Below, one piece after another: positions 26,425-38,951 of a stretch of DNA of 64,000 nt (its first letter is position 1; each line of letters begins with the position of its first letter). The notes beneath the pieces are model-generated. The model was not told the DNA's origin. It did no database searches and saw nothing but the letters and a program-made list of their open reading frames with translations. Made by a program: the position numbers and the translations under genes. Source of the stretch: Syngnathus acus (Eukaryota; Chordata; Actinopteri; Syngnathiformes; Syngnathidae); contig NC_051099.1 of NCBI RefSeq assembly GCF_901709675.1, positions 1,490,001 through 1,554,000 on the forward strand. Direction: 5' to 3'.

Positions 26425-26707
26425 CTGGAGAATAGCACAAAGTGATTTTCAGAGTTAGTCCCCAGAATGGACTTCAAAATGTAAGACAGCTCATATCAAA
26501 GTTGCAAGTTTGCAGAAATGTCTTACGTAGCACAGAGTCAATGTCCCTCCTGGAACTGGTGAAAAAGCCTCTGTCGCCACACACCATATTAAGGGCTTCA
26601 ACCAAATTAGGGCCACACAGATGTTGTGAAGAATGGGCTCTGGAGCATGGCCATGACATGACCAACAAAACCAGGACTGAGGCGGAATGGAGCCACAGTG
26701 GTGCCAT
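26252..26707 (-). CDS. insb: Preproinsulin, divergent second insulin (insb-like), complete
   Basis: Two coding exons (26527-26707 and 26252-26424) join in phase 1 within the C-peptide, as in all vertebrate insulin genes, to give 117 residues. Order: signal peptide (1 to about 24, ending CSRA); B chain starting HSSQHLCG and ending GFFTSS; RR site; C-peptide of about 40 residues; KR site; A chain with GIVEQCC ... YCN. All six structural cysteines are present (CC, C, C in A; C and C in B). It is a secreted hormone expected to act at the insulin receptor. B chain positions differ from ordinary insulin: Pro-Asn for Ser-His at B9-B10, Asn at B16, Thr at B26. The A chain has an extra Asp before Gly after the KR site. 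Assignment to insulin is near certain. Calling it insb rather than ins rests on divergence and should be confirmed by synteny. Confidence 0.9.
26527..26707 (-). CDS. insb: insb coding exon 1: signal peptide, B chain, start of C-peptide
   Basis: Start ATG at 26705-26707 opens a hydrophobic leader (LVLLVM core). The B chain motif QHLCG ... VCGDRGFF follows, then RR and DIDSVL. Donor CTAC/GTAAGA leaves one base of the next codon (phase 1). No other in-frame upstream ATG gives a better leader. Confidence 0.92.
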
Positions 26708-26722
26708 GATGGGAAAAATAAT

Positions 26723-26813
26723 CTATACACGGAAAAGTATGACAATGAAAGAAGCCAACATGATGGTTTCCGCCTAAAATGAAGCCAACATCAACAAATG
26801 TGCAAAATCTTAC
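26723..26813 (-). other. insb: Candidate 5' UTR intron of insb
   Basis: Donor CTTCAG/GTAAGA at 26814 and a pyrimidine-rich acceptor CCGTGTATAG just above 26722 define a 91-bp intron ahead of the start codon. This is the usual place of insulin intron 1. A second AG at 26774 would give an intron of only 40 bp and is less likely. Confidence 0.55.
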
Positions 26814-26875
26814 CTGAAGAGTTTGCAAGAAAGATGGACAAGGGCCTGTGTGGCGGAATAGACTGCTGAAATGTC
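26814..26875 (-). other. insb: Candidate non-coding exon 1 of insb
   Basis: The end at 26814 is set by the GTAAGA donor. The upstream limit is an estimate, placed about 30 bases below a TATTAAT word at 26905-26911. Contains CCTTGTCCATC and ends CTCTTCAG. Confidence 0.4.
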
Positions 26876-27040
26876 GACTGCATCAGGCTGGAGGTCGCCT
26901 GTCCATTAATACCCCCCGGCATCGTCGGAAAACACCACGTCCGCAGATGACGTGGGCGTCAAATGTGCCTGTCAGCAACTGTTAAGTGACTGGAAGGGCT
27001 TTTTGCAGCATCAATTAGTAAAACAAACCATGCTTAATGA
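26876..27040 (-). promoter_or_regulatory. insb: Candidate insb promoter region
   Basis: Read on the minus strand there is TATTAAT at 26905-26911 as a possible TATA box. A CACGTCATC word near 26950 resembles a CRE half-site. TAAT-containing words near 27015-27035 could serve homeodomain factors such as Pdx1. These are motif matches only. Confidence 0.3.
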
Positions 27041-30000
27041 TCCCGAATGATGTGATCACCTGTTGGTCAAACAACGATCACCTTCTCAGACCTCTCTGTT
27101 CTTTCTGCTTTGGAACAAAATCACAAATGACTCAACCAGAGTGCCAGAGTCAGTAGCGCTGAATACCATTGTGTTTTTAGTGCTTAGATTTGGGGCATCA
27201 GTAGCTCATCTGCAAAGACTTGGCTTTTGGATTGTAGAAATGTGGAGAGATGCCACCGGTTTTCTGGAGACTGTTGGGATGTTCTTGAGCAAGGCACCAT
27301 CCCAACTCCAAGCTAAGTCCCGATGCAGAGTCATGTGGGGGTCAACTAATTCCCGTAGCTTTATCCGTCGGTCGCTACACACCTTGTGACAGGAACGGAA
27401 TTGATCATAAGAAAAGTTAACTCCGATTTTAACCTCACACTGGTGAAAACGTCCCTAGCGACAATGGCTGCTCTATGCAATATCCCAGATTACTTTTGGG
27501 CCAACACTAGACGTCACCTTATTTTAGCTGAGATTGGAAGTTGATGCGGTTTCTTCCCACTAGTCCTATTATGCGTATTGGAGTGCAAACAACAACTATA
27601 CTTCATTTTTTTTTCTGTAATCATTTTTAGCCCTTTTCCCTCCATGACCATCGAATTACTGTTATTTCTGGAGCGTATTCTGTTCAGGTGTTCATATTTC
27701 CAAAGACATTATCCATTCCATTTGCTTTCCATTTGCCATTCAATCTACTATTGTGGTAAACAGCACCAGCAGCTATTTGGAATCTAAATGATAACATACA
27801 GATTTGTTGTTTCTACGGCTTCCCTTTTACAAATCAAAGACGGCGTATAAATAGCCTATAGACTAGTACAATTTAAAACCAGAAGGCGCCTCACTCCACA
27901 ATAGACGATGCAAGTTAAATGTATAATGGCCACGGCTGCCAATATGTTGCAAAAACGATTAGATTCAGTCGCGCATCGTCAGAGCGTGCGTGAATACGTG
28001 CAAGGAGAACAATTGTGACCGCATCAAAATGCAAACTGCAAAGCAACACCCAGCCAGTAAATTGAAGCTGCTTTGTGTGGATTGTGACTCGGCAATTATA
28101 ATTAAAATTTTGAATGTTTATGCTATTAGGACTTTTGAATGTAAATGGTATACTAATAAACCCAAATGTTCGGCACAATTACGACACACAATAGCATCCT
28201 TACCATCCAGCTGGACTATCATTACAGCCATTAGATTACATTCTGTTGGTTTTTTAATTTTTTTTTTTAATTTAATGTTTGTGTTGATGCAAGGTGATAA
28301 CACCCAAACATATTTTCAGTTAATTAGGGCAGGTTTGTTCTTATAATTGCATTTGTGTGTCGGAAACACCAACGCTGTATAAAAAGCTCCTAGTTTACAG
28401 ATGATTTAGCAATTTAATAGAATTTCTACCTTTAAGGTTCTCAAAGCGCTTTAACATTGCTTCCTTCTTTATCTATCGTAGCATCAAGCTTTTTCTGTAT
28501 ATTTATTCTTTTGGTTCAAATGTCTTAAAAACACGCCTCAGCTTGACTTCAAATTCAAACAGTGTTTATATTACGCTGCATTGGTGCCAAACAAGCTGGT
28601 GTGCCTGCCAAGAATTGCTTACCTGAGTTGGACTGTCTCGAGAAACTAGAAGCAATTACTCTACCTTCCCTTGTGAATTGGTGAATGATGGCTTAATGTG
28701 ATAATTATGTAGGTCGCTGTAACAGACTCTCGAATCTTAAAAAAAATGCATCTGTTTATGGTAATTCATTCTTACCCCAAACATCCTATGGAATATGTCT
28801 TGATTTCTTTTTAATACCATTACGTTTAAATGTTAGCCACCAAGCTTCACCGGACCATCTGGTTCTCTTGGCAGTGAAATGGTTTTGCACAGCTGCCACC
28901 TCATGGGTCGCTTAACCAGAAATAACTCGCAGTCGGTTGCCATAAACAACTACAGCCTTTGGGGGAAGGTAGGAGACAGTGAATAGCAAATATACTTGAT
29001 AAGGTGCGACACATTCATTCCTTGACTCACTTTATGGCGACATTGCGTCATGGTGGCACCCATGGATGCCAAGGAACCATCCTGGTGATTACGACAAGGA
29101 TTGTTTTGTCTCCTCAGGGTCGAGACCACCTGTAAAGTACCTCAGCAAAAAGGTACGAGCCACATGATGATTTTCCTGAGGTACCTGGAATATTTTCTCA
29201 AGCCGTTGCTTCATGTGCAAGTCTTCCATCCATAATGGAAGACTAAGAGCACCAAGATTGGTAGGTCTTCAGTTGGCATTTCATCTCACTGCCATTCCAT
29301 AAAGATATGGAGAAGAGCTAGAAAGCATTCCTGGTGGACCTATGAATTTAATCCATCCATTTTGTTCCACTTATCCTGTTTACTATCGAGATGGAGCATA
29401 TCCCGTCTGACTGTGACTACGGTCAGGATTGACCAATGATATTCATCCAAGCGTGCCACACAAATGCAATCAATACACAAAGAATAGGCTTGGCCTTGGT
29501 AAACACACAACAAAAAGCAATTGGATTTGTGTTCCCTCATTTGCTCTTAAGTTCTGCAGCAGTCAGCTCCATTTAGAAGCCCGGACGGCTGATTGCTGCG
29601 CCACCTGCGCAATTTTGGGAGGGCTGCTTACCAACGTCAGGTTCCATTTACCACCTGGGTTATGAGCACGGCTGACCTCGGGAGTCAGCCGGAGTGAGCG
29701 TGCGGTGCGAGCTTGTTGACTGGTAGAGCAGATCGCCACAAGTGGATGAGCACACACGTGGCTTGATGAGCACACACGACCCGCAAACAAAAGCCGCTTT
29801 GCAAATATTTGAGGTCACAAAGCAAGGACGTGTTGCCGATTGCTGAATTGCTCCAAAGCCGTCACACTGAAGCTATTGAAAGTTTGATTGTCCTCCTTAG
29901 CGTATGCCCACGCAGCGCTGATTTCCAATTTTAAAAAACAGTTATGTTTTGTTTGTACATCATTAACTCATTTCAGATACTGCTACTCACAAAAATGTGA

Positions 30001-31957
30001 GTTAAACCCAAAGGGATGCCACACAGGTTTTATGGAGCACATCTTCCATTAGCCTTGAATCTGGCTCTTGCTAATGAGGAAGCATCAGATCAGAGAGTGT
30101 TTGTGAGTTAAAGGCTCCCTCTATGACTCTGTGGACATCATTAGACCGACCGAGGTGTATGTGTGTGTGCGTGTTTGTGTGTCTTTGCGTTAATCACTGA
30201 AAGTCAGGAACAAGCTTGGACAACGCTGACATTTAGAATTCATGTTAAAGCAGTTAGACAACTTGTACAATATTGTGGTCGTTTCTCTTGTGTCTATGAA
30301 TATAAACTAATTAACTAGTTTGGTAAAGTAATCCACACATACCGATCATTTCATGCTAAATAAACAGATGGCAAACCCGTACACAGACAATAAATTTTGT
30401 TCTGATTCATCCACTCTCACATTGACCACTTTCCATTCGTCCCGTCGATATTTTCTTCTCAGCAAGTGATATTGGCCAGGTGAACTGTAAAAATACAACA
30501 ATCCCCAAGATTGTCCTGATCCATCTTCTTCATTTAGTGCCTATCGCCTGATAGCTTGGCCTCGGAGGGTTTATGCACTCTATCTGTCGACCTCCTAATT
30601 CCTCTTTGTTGTCCGCCGCTCGAGGTAGCACCGTTTTCCAGTTATTGGGAAATATTGCGCCAGTGCGTTTAGTTCAGCAACTTACGTTCCAGCATCCTCA
30701 GCAGTGAGAGCCAGCAATTCAATATAGTGCCAGTGGACTTGCGGTGTCCAAGGTTAAAGACTGCAAGGGGTTGTAAACTTATTGCAAAAGATCCTCTCTA
30801 GACGTCTGGAACTATTGGGAAATATGAGAGAGAAAGAGCACCCCTGATCTTTGAGATATTAATATTTGAATGGCATTGATATGACTGCCCTTTTTAGTTT
30901 TGAATGTCAAGATGGTTTATTAAAAATATGCTCTAATTTCAGGGAAAGGGGAATGAAATGAGTAAAAGTACAGTCGGGTTTACGCTCCATTTTAGGCAGG
31001 CCTTGAAAAGAAAAATACACACCTGTTGTCAAGCATGACAGGTTGAGACGGACACTGGATATTGTTTTTATCTGCTTGTCAGCGATCTCGTGCGCTAGTC
31101 CAAACAGACCAGTGGTTCGAATCTGTTTATGCCGAGCCGGCTGACCTTTTGGGATTGTCTTGTTCCAGGCTTCTGCACAGAGGGAGGGGGGAGAGGGGGG
31201 CCTTAGTGCTTGACCACCAGGGCATGATGATGCAAGACCTTTAATATTTGATCAAATCTTGACCTTGTATACATCGGCGCGGTGTAGATAAGCAATCGCA
31301 TTTACTCTGCATCCACAAAGATAGCGCGGAAAGAAAGATTGAATGTACTGTGTTTTTGAGGAAATGCCGCATAGACACAATAATTTAAGAAGATAGGTCA
31401 TTGTCTGCGCACATGACTCTCTGCAGGAGGAAAAAAAATGAGGAAAAGCACTGAAATGGGCAATTTAATAACGCGCGCTATAACTCTGAACAACAATTTG
31501 CCTTATCTACGTCGTCACGCAGGTAGCTGCGAGTGTGTCGACCGCATGTGTTGCAGGGGCGCTCCATGATAAGGAAGAGACGGTATAAAATACAGAAACG
31601 TGACTGAGCTACTAAAAGAAAAGAGGCGGTCCTCTCTGCAAGACACAAGTCAATGAAATAGAGTTGTTTTATTTGCTCAGCGGAAGAGGATGAAACGGCC
31701 CCCGAAGGCTCTTCTGGCAGAGGATTAGCAGATGAATTGAAAAAAGAAAGCTCTCGATATGATGCAATGCAAATAATATATTGTGGATTGTGTTGTTGAG
31801 AACTAACGCATACATGTTTCTCTGTCATTTTGCTTTTATGATGGATGAAGGCCCTTCTCTCATGCTATTTTTTTAAATTATTTTTTTAAAAATAACAAAA
31901 GAGGTCCCACTGTAATACGATTGTTTCATTTGAGAAAAAATAGTGCCTTATAAAAAG

Positions 31958-32129
31958 TACCGTAATTTTCGGACTATAAGTCGCGGTTTTTTTCATAGTT
32001 TGGGTGGGGGGGCGACTTATACTCAGGAGCGACTTATATACATATATATGTTTTTTTTCACTTTTTTGGGCATTTTATGGCTGGTGCGACTTATACTCCG
32101 GTGCGACTTATAGTCCGAAAATTACGGTA
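31958..32129 (-). mobile_element. Tc1/mariner-type MITE, copy 2 (with TA target sites)
   Basis: 172 bp including TA at both sides, in the opposite orientation to copies 1 and 3. When reversed it appears identical, base for base, to copy 3 at 47868-48039, including the lengths of the A8, A7 and C7 runs. Confidence 0.93.
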
Positions 32130-35100
32130 ATCATTCTTAAATATATCAACAGAGCTGAATAATCAGCACCTCGGGGCTCTGGGCTTAAAGGTTTGCATGC
32201 TACACTTCTATTTATTGGCCTGTGAGAAATGTGATTAACTGTGATCATTTGAATTCATGTGACGTCTCCCTCGGGCTCTGCCTCAAAGGGTAATTGTCAA
32301 ATTTTAGCTTTGTGGATGGTTTATAATGAACAAAATCCAATAGAGATAAAAATAAATAGAACATGGCATTCCCCAGCATAACAAGAATGACCAAGCAAAA
32401 ACTCCAAACGGCCCCTGGCGTTTTTGCCTAATTATAGATCCACATTATACTGTTAAAATACAAATCGTAGTCACAAGTCGGAGAAAGTCTTATTGTTTCA
32501 CACAAGCATGCAACAAGCCTTTGGCTTTGGTCTGAAAATGAATATTTTTCTATTCTTTGTATTTGTGTTTAAAAGTGAAGGATGTTTGAAAACCACTGCA
32601 GCAGAAAGATGAGAATCTCAATTTGTGTTCCCCCACACGGGCCAGCGGCTGAAGTCCCCGCACCACCGTGTACTAAATAAATATATTCAAGGTAAGCCAG
32701 TAGGTGACACTGTTCTCTATAAACATCTGTGACTTTGCTGTGTGACTTTCAGTGTTTCTCCTCTAAAATATTCCACAGCAAGATAGAGGGGCAGTCTGGA
32801 CTCCATCATTTAAAAAAAAAAAAAAAATCCCCAAGACACTAATTGTCTCTTAACACGATTGAGTTGTGATGAGAATATTTAACTCAAGGACAATGCCATT
32901 TAGTTGACTTCCATATAACACAGTTGGTGTGTGTGTGTGTTGGCCATCTTTAATTTAGTCCTGATTTCCTCAGGTGGTGTCGCCATGCTGTTTGGACCCA
33001 TGTATCAAGTGTAATGAGAGCCCTATGCCACCGCTGACTGCAGGCAGACACTGTGCTGACTTTAAACGCCCTACGGCGACCTCTTTATTGCTGCAGCTGG
33101 AGCCGTCAGGTGAGTGAATTGCATTCAGTTGATAGCAACATAGTACGTGTGCTTCTTATATTATATCTCGTGTGGAGGTTCCACCTGGACTCGGTGAGCG
33201 CTGTCCATGGTGCTAGCAAAAATGGCAAATATGTACAGCAGGCAAGGCCTTGTTGACAACGGTTTTTGTCAGCAAAAAAAGTATCTTCTTCTTTTGCCCA
33301 CCATCTCAAATACTTCTATATGGAGGCAGCCACATAACATACTTGCCAAATTATCATCCGAAGGTCAGTCGTAATGGGGTCACTGGCGGTCGACTGCAAT
33401 TACAATTTAACACACACAAAGGCAATTAGACAATGATAGCGCAGCGCCACAGCCCACCCGCAATCGTTCCATTCCACTCACCAACGCCCGATCGTCATCT
33501 TTCTCCAACTCTGAACATCTGCCAACAGCCATTCTCTCTCTCTCGCTCTCGTTTATGCCATCTGTCCATTTTTTGTTCTTTCCTTTCTCTCATGTTCGTT
33601 GACCTTTTTTGCTTATTACCCTTTGAGGGTTGCGCACAATCCGTGAACAGCTGAAGGACAGACAATCTCAATGTTCAAAACCTCGGTTTCAACATGTACA
33701 AATAAAGAGTCGATGTTAAAAGTCGGACTTTTATTGATAGGATCATATATTTAATATATAATAAAAGCACCGACAGACACAATCACATTACGCGCTAAAC
33801 AAAGTTTATTTTCTTCCCAGTGTGGCCCCGAAATGGTAACGATTCACCACACATAAATCATCTTTGATGAAACACTTTGCAAGTACTCATTTCAGAGAGA
33901 AACAAAATTATAAACAATTAAAGTGACTATTATCTCCATCTGTGGTTCCACTAATCGACCACAGCAAATTAACCAGCCATCAATATCGATTACAGATACT
34001 TGAGTCTTAAATGAACCTCTATGTTGTTACTAAGAAGATAAAAATTAGCCAGTTTTTGGGACATTAGAGAAAGTAATTGACTAAATGAATTTAGAGAATT
34101 TGTCAGCAATGCATAAATTCAGCACAGCTGCGTCAAATATTTCTCAACAGTCATCTAAATGGTTTTATGTGCTACATTTTAGCACAGTCAGGTACTGTAC
34201 ATCAGGTTTTTCCAGTTCACCATGGACCTGGTGGTTGCGTAATTTGAACACTGAATGCCAACGGCAGAAAGATAATGGGCACCAAAGCGACCGTCTTTCC
34301 TTAGCTAGCCTATTACCTGGATAAAGCGCCCTCCGGCCTTGTCATCTGATTGACAAAATGTATCAGCCTCAATTTTAAAACATCCCAAAACTTTCCTTTT
34401 TATTGGTACACGTGTCATCAAAAAGCATTTTGATTGCTCAGGTGGAACGTCGGTGAGCAAAGAAGTAGGACAGCTGTGCTGTGCAGATTTGAACACTTCA
34501 TATTAATAATCTATGCAGGTGCAGGTTTTATTTTGTAGCAGAGGTTCTAAATCTCATTAGCATACAAAGCTATTAATTGCTTTGCGCTAATATTTGCAGA
34601 TGTTCGCTGACACGTCTTGTCCATACATAGAGACAATTACATGGTGTGAATTTCTATGCTGATGAGATTTCAACCTTCTGCTTGGTGATGGAAGAGATTA
34701 TTTTATGCCATGTGCGTGTTTATAATTAAAGATCGTTCATAACATTGAAAAGAAAAGACTCGGAGGCATTATTTAATACATTTGGTCGATGTACGGTACG
34801 TGGCTATTAAAAAATGAAGAATTCCAGCAGTTTGTTTGCGTAACTCTCTCTAGTAAAGCCTTCCTTTCCCCTTTGGCGTAGAACAATCTAATTAGGGCAA
34901 AATGTAAGCGCTCATTAATTAATCACAGCTCTATGTTTTAAGGGAGTGATGAATTTCTTCACCACGTGTCTCAATTAAAGTCTCTTTAAAGATTTGTTTT
35001 TTTTAGCTTATGTTGTCATGTCACCTTCACCTCCAGCTCTCCAACATGCACAAGTGGGTTACGTTATGTAGGCTAATTAGCGCCTAGATTTTACCGTTCA

Positions 35101-37169
35101 TGGCATAAATGCCCTTACCAATTATTGTCACGGTTTATTCTCTCACGAAACAAAATTACTTGAAATAAAGTGTGTGGATGTAATATTAATATGTGAGTAG
35201 TTCAAATGCAAAAACAAGACCAGAAACAAAGTGCTAATCTTACAGAAGCAAGGTTGGAGTCAGAACACAAATTTTACTAGAAGTCCAAATTCTGCAAATG
35301 TTCTGATCAACATTTTGCAGAATTTGCAAGGGAGATGTTCCCGTGAAGACAATTATGCCCAATATAGTTGTCCACAAAGTGTTGCTAAGAAAAAAAAAAA
35401 AAACCTCCTCATAGGAAATATGCTAATGCAGAAGAAAAGGCACTGCAGGGCAACTCTAATTAAGCTGAGTTTAAATGCAGGGACACACCAGCAGTGACTT
35501 CAAATCCTTCAAGCTCAAGAAATAGTGCTGAAAATTGAACAAAGGAAAAAGTAGGAAGATGTAGAAGGAGAACTGGACTAATGATAAATCTGGTGCTCTT
35601 GTACAAATCACTGGAGGTAGTCTTAGCACAGGGGGTGTTTGGTATAATATCCATTAAATGTACTGATCTAGAAATCAGGACTTTTGTTTCATTCAAACAA
35701 TACAAAATAATGGATGCTTGTTAAGAGTTTACTCCAAAAATGGCCCATCTAACTATAATTATATATATAGTATATATTAAATATAATAATAATAATACAA
35801 ATTACAGTGCAATAATAATAATAAATTACAGTATAATTCTGGAGAGGTAGTAATACATTGCTAATCTGGCATAGATGGTCTTCAAACTTGGACTCTTCTG
35901 TTTCGCTGCTAAAAATAATGAGGCAACCTTCATGAGCATCAAATATACTTGTATGTATAGCCTCATCCCGTCTTGGGGGGGAAAAAATCTATCATTCACA
36001 CTCTTTGCATAAACACAAAAGGTGTGGAATTATGAATGACAATACAATATTTTGTTTCGGCTAAAGCTCTGCCGTAGCGCGCTTCGAGGAAGTCTTTTGC
36101 TGTCGGCACGAATAAGACGCTTCTTCCGCTGCATACAAAAACAACATGGGATGGAAATGGCAGATCCCATTAAAAGCCATAGATCCCTCAAGTAACTCTC
36201 CACCTTAGCCCTCAGAGAACCACAGCTATGCTCCTTTTGCATTTGAAATGCCGCTGGAAGGCGTCACGCTTTCGGAATATTCTGCCGCTAACCGGCAACT
36301 GTTGGCTCGGATTCAATTTTCTGACAATCCATGTGGGGGATTTACTGTGAAGCACCGTGTCTTGTTGAAAGCTTTTCCTCCCTCATTTCAGACTCCCATG
36401 GCATCCCGACCAACAAACACGACATTGTTTTCCAATTGGTGCTCAAGGATGAGATGAGGCGGGAGGCTTTTGTCTTGAAAGAGTTTGCCGCATTGCTTCA
36501 CCGTTTCCCCATCTGGTATGTGATCTGAGCTACATCCACGCTTGTCTGAGAATAGAAAAAAAAAAAGTGCTGTTTCACAAATACAACGTTTACACTATGA
36601 CTTGAAACAGGATGTCAAAACACCAAACGGTTTTTACATGAGTATATATCTGACAGTTGGTTTTCTCTTTTAAGCTACTGTTTGGTAAGTTCAAGCTGCA
36701 ACTCGTGAATCTTCGTCCTTGCGTGGTTAAGGGAATTTTCTCTTTGTTCAAAGTTACTGTGACACATGGAAAAAAGTCATCTGGTTGACGAATGAGCGCC
36801 ACCCAATGATATCAACCTGGAAACTTGGTTGACCAAATCCTAGATAATATTCATTTGCAGTAGCGGCCTTTTTAATAGCCTCGGCCTTTCCTCGTCAAAA
36901 TTTTTGAATCATAAAATAGCAGAGGCACAAACAGAAGCGGCAATCAGGAGATGGCTCGTTGGATCTTGCCAAGTCATCATTACGGCGCTCCAGACGGACT
37001 TTAGCTCAGCGTAGTGTCAGGCCCGTCTGGCTGAGGCCGGTATCGTCATAAAACTAGGCAGTAAGCAATAATGGAAAGCCATCAGAACGCGATGATGGCT
37101 GCCGGCGTAACGGTAGCGAGTAGAGGTGATGGCCGTCATGGACCTGCTGCCTCTGATGGGTTGCGGGGG

Positions 37170-37170
<1 letters not shown>

Positions 37171-37213
<43 letters not shown>
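37171..37213 (+). repeat. (TG)n microsatellite
   Basis: About 42 bases of uninterrupted TG. Confidence 0.92.
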
Positions 37214-37214
<1 letters not shown>

Positions 37215-37966
37215 CTCGACGCTGGCTTTTCAGCACGGGCCACTTAAACGGGCATCATGTAGTCTAATGGCCTTAAGCGGTTATGGAATGACTCAATTCT
37301 TCTCAGCCACATGGCCTAAAGATGAGAGATATGGCACCGGTTTTGATCTGTTGGCAAATTTTTGGGCTCATTTGCATTTCTGTGGTATAAAAATATGCAT
37401 CTATTTCAAAAGCTAAAGTTGGGAAAAATATCATTCTAAATTTCTCAAAATGACTCATGTATATTTGTTACCTGATAGCAACTCGGCTATTTTCGACACT
37501 GATTATTTTAGTACTTAACTGACTCATTTCCGCAGCTTTGACAGATGGACAGTCCAGTCTGTCGTTCTTCTTTTTTTTTGTTTTTGTTTTGTTTTTTTAA
37601 AGATGCCGTTATTATCATGGATACATGCAGATTTATATGTCATCATACAACATTTGTGCACAGTTGGACCCACCTGGCACAGTCATGCAGGAACGTGGGC
37701 TTCACAGTGCCTCTCTTCCTTCGCACATGCTACTCGCATGCTGCTAAGTGATGATCTCACTGTCCACTGTTGTTTATGTTTGTGCACAAAACACAGATCA
37801 CACTTTGTACTTTGGTGGCATTTAGATTTTATGTAATTGCAGCAGTACCCGAGATTGAAATAGAAATGTGTTGAAACCGAAAAGGTAACGAAGCAAGAAC
37901 AAAACAAGAATAGTCACAAGGATTTGCCAGTGAAATAGAATGCACACATAAAAAGATAATGAGGAG

Positions 37967-37968
<2 letters not shown>

Positions 37969-37998
<30 letters not shown>
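37969..37998 (+). repeat. (CA)n microsatellite
   Basis: About 29 bases of uninterrupted CA. Confidence 0.92.
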
Positions 37999-37999
<1 letters not shown>

Positions 38000-38951
38000 G
38001 ACTTGTTAATAAAAACTTTTGGGCTCTTTGTTGCAAGGGTAAAAGGAAGAAAATGGTGGAGAAACTTGGCTTTTTCCCCCAGCAGGCAGAAAATGGCATG
38101 CATATTGTAACACACAGTTCAAAGTGACAACTAGAAAGATAACATAGTGAGAAAGAAGGCCATGAGAACAAAGATGGAAGAAAGCATTCATGTCCACACA
38201 ACAGGCCCATTAGCACATAGTGTAGATCACTTTGTTCTTGACTACATCACCCCTGTGGTCTTAAGATGTTTACACCTCAATTATAACGACTTCCTACACC
38301 CTCGGGCTGTGTCCAATTACACTTTTGTTCAAAAAACAGCTAGATAGCACTGTTCTATTTTGCTACCCACAAAGTGACAGCATCCCGCCACTAGATTTTC
38401 CCAAATACAAATTATGATCCCAAAATGGGAGACTACAATGTTTGCAGATGTTGATGCAGAGTGTCAGGAAATAAATCCAATCCAGATACAACAAATGATA
38501 CTATATCAAAATATTTTTGATTGAGTCCAACCCAGTACAAGCTGTAGATTCAAGGATGGAAATGGAGTCTCTCTAGTGAGCCAGTAAAAAAGAATGGAGG
38601 AGAGCAATTTCAGAACCGTATTTGCTGGCTCTTTTGATAGACCTGTTAGAGTAATACTTTATTTCTAAAAAACAAAACAGTGTAAAAAAGACCATTCAAA
38701 TTTGAATTGTCTTGGAGACTTGGGTACCTCACCGGTGGTATTCCTCAGGGATCTTTTCTATGTCCACAACAATAGTCATTTCAATCTTAGAAAAATACTT
38801 TAATTGAGAGTGATTGTAGAGTTCTTGTCTGCACCTGCAATGTTTTGTTGAAATGTGCACTTTATGCAGTTCTTCATCTTTGGAGTTTTATCAGAAATAA
38901 TAATAAGAATAAAAGAAGAAGAAAATCTGAGGTGTAGAACTGTATACAATA

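Larger units (their letters stand above)
27041..38890. other. 12-kb non-coding interval between insb and gabrb2
   Basis: No recognised coding exon. It holds MITE copy 2, a GT and a CA microsatellite, a repeat fragment near 29348, and an AT-rich patch with several TAATTA-type words near 34880-34985 that could be a conserved regulatory element. Conservation cannot be judged from one sequence. Confidence 0.5.
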
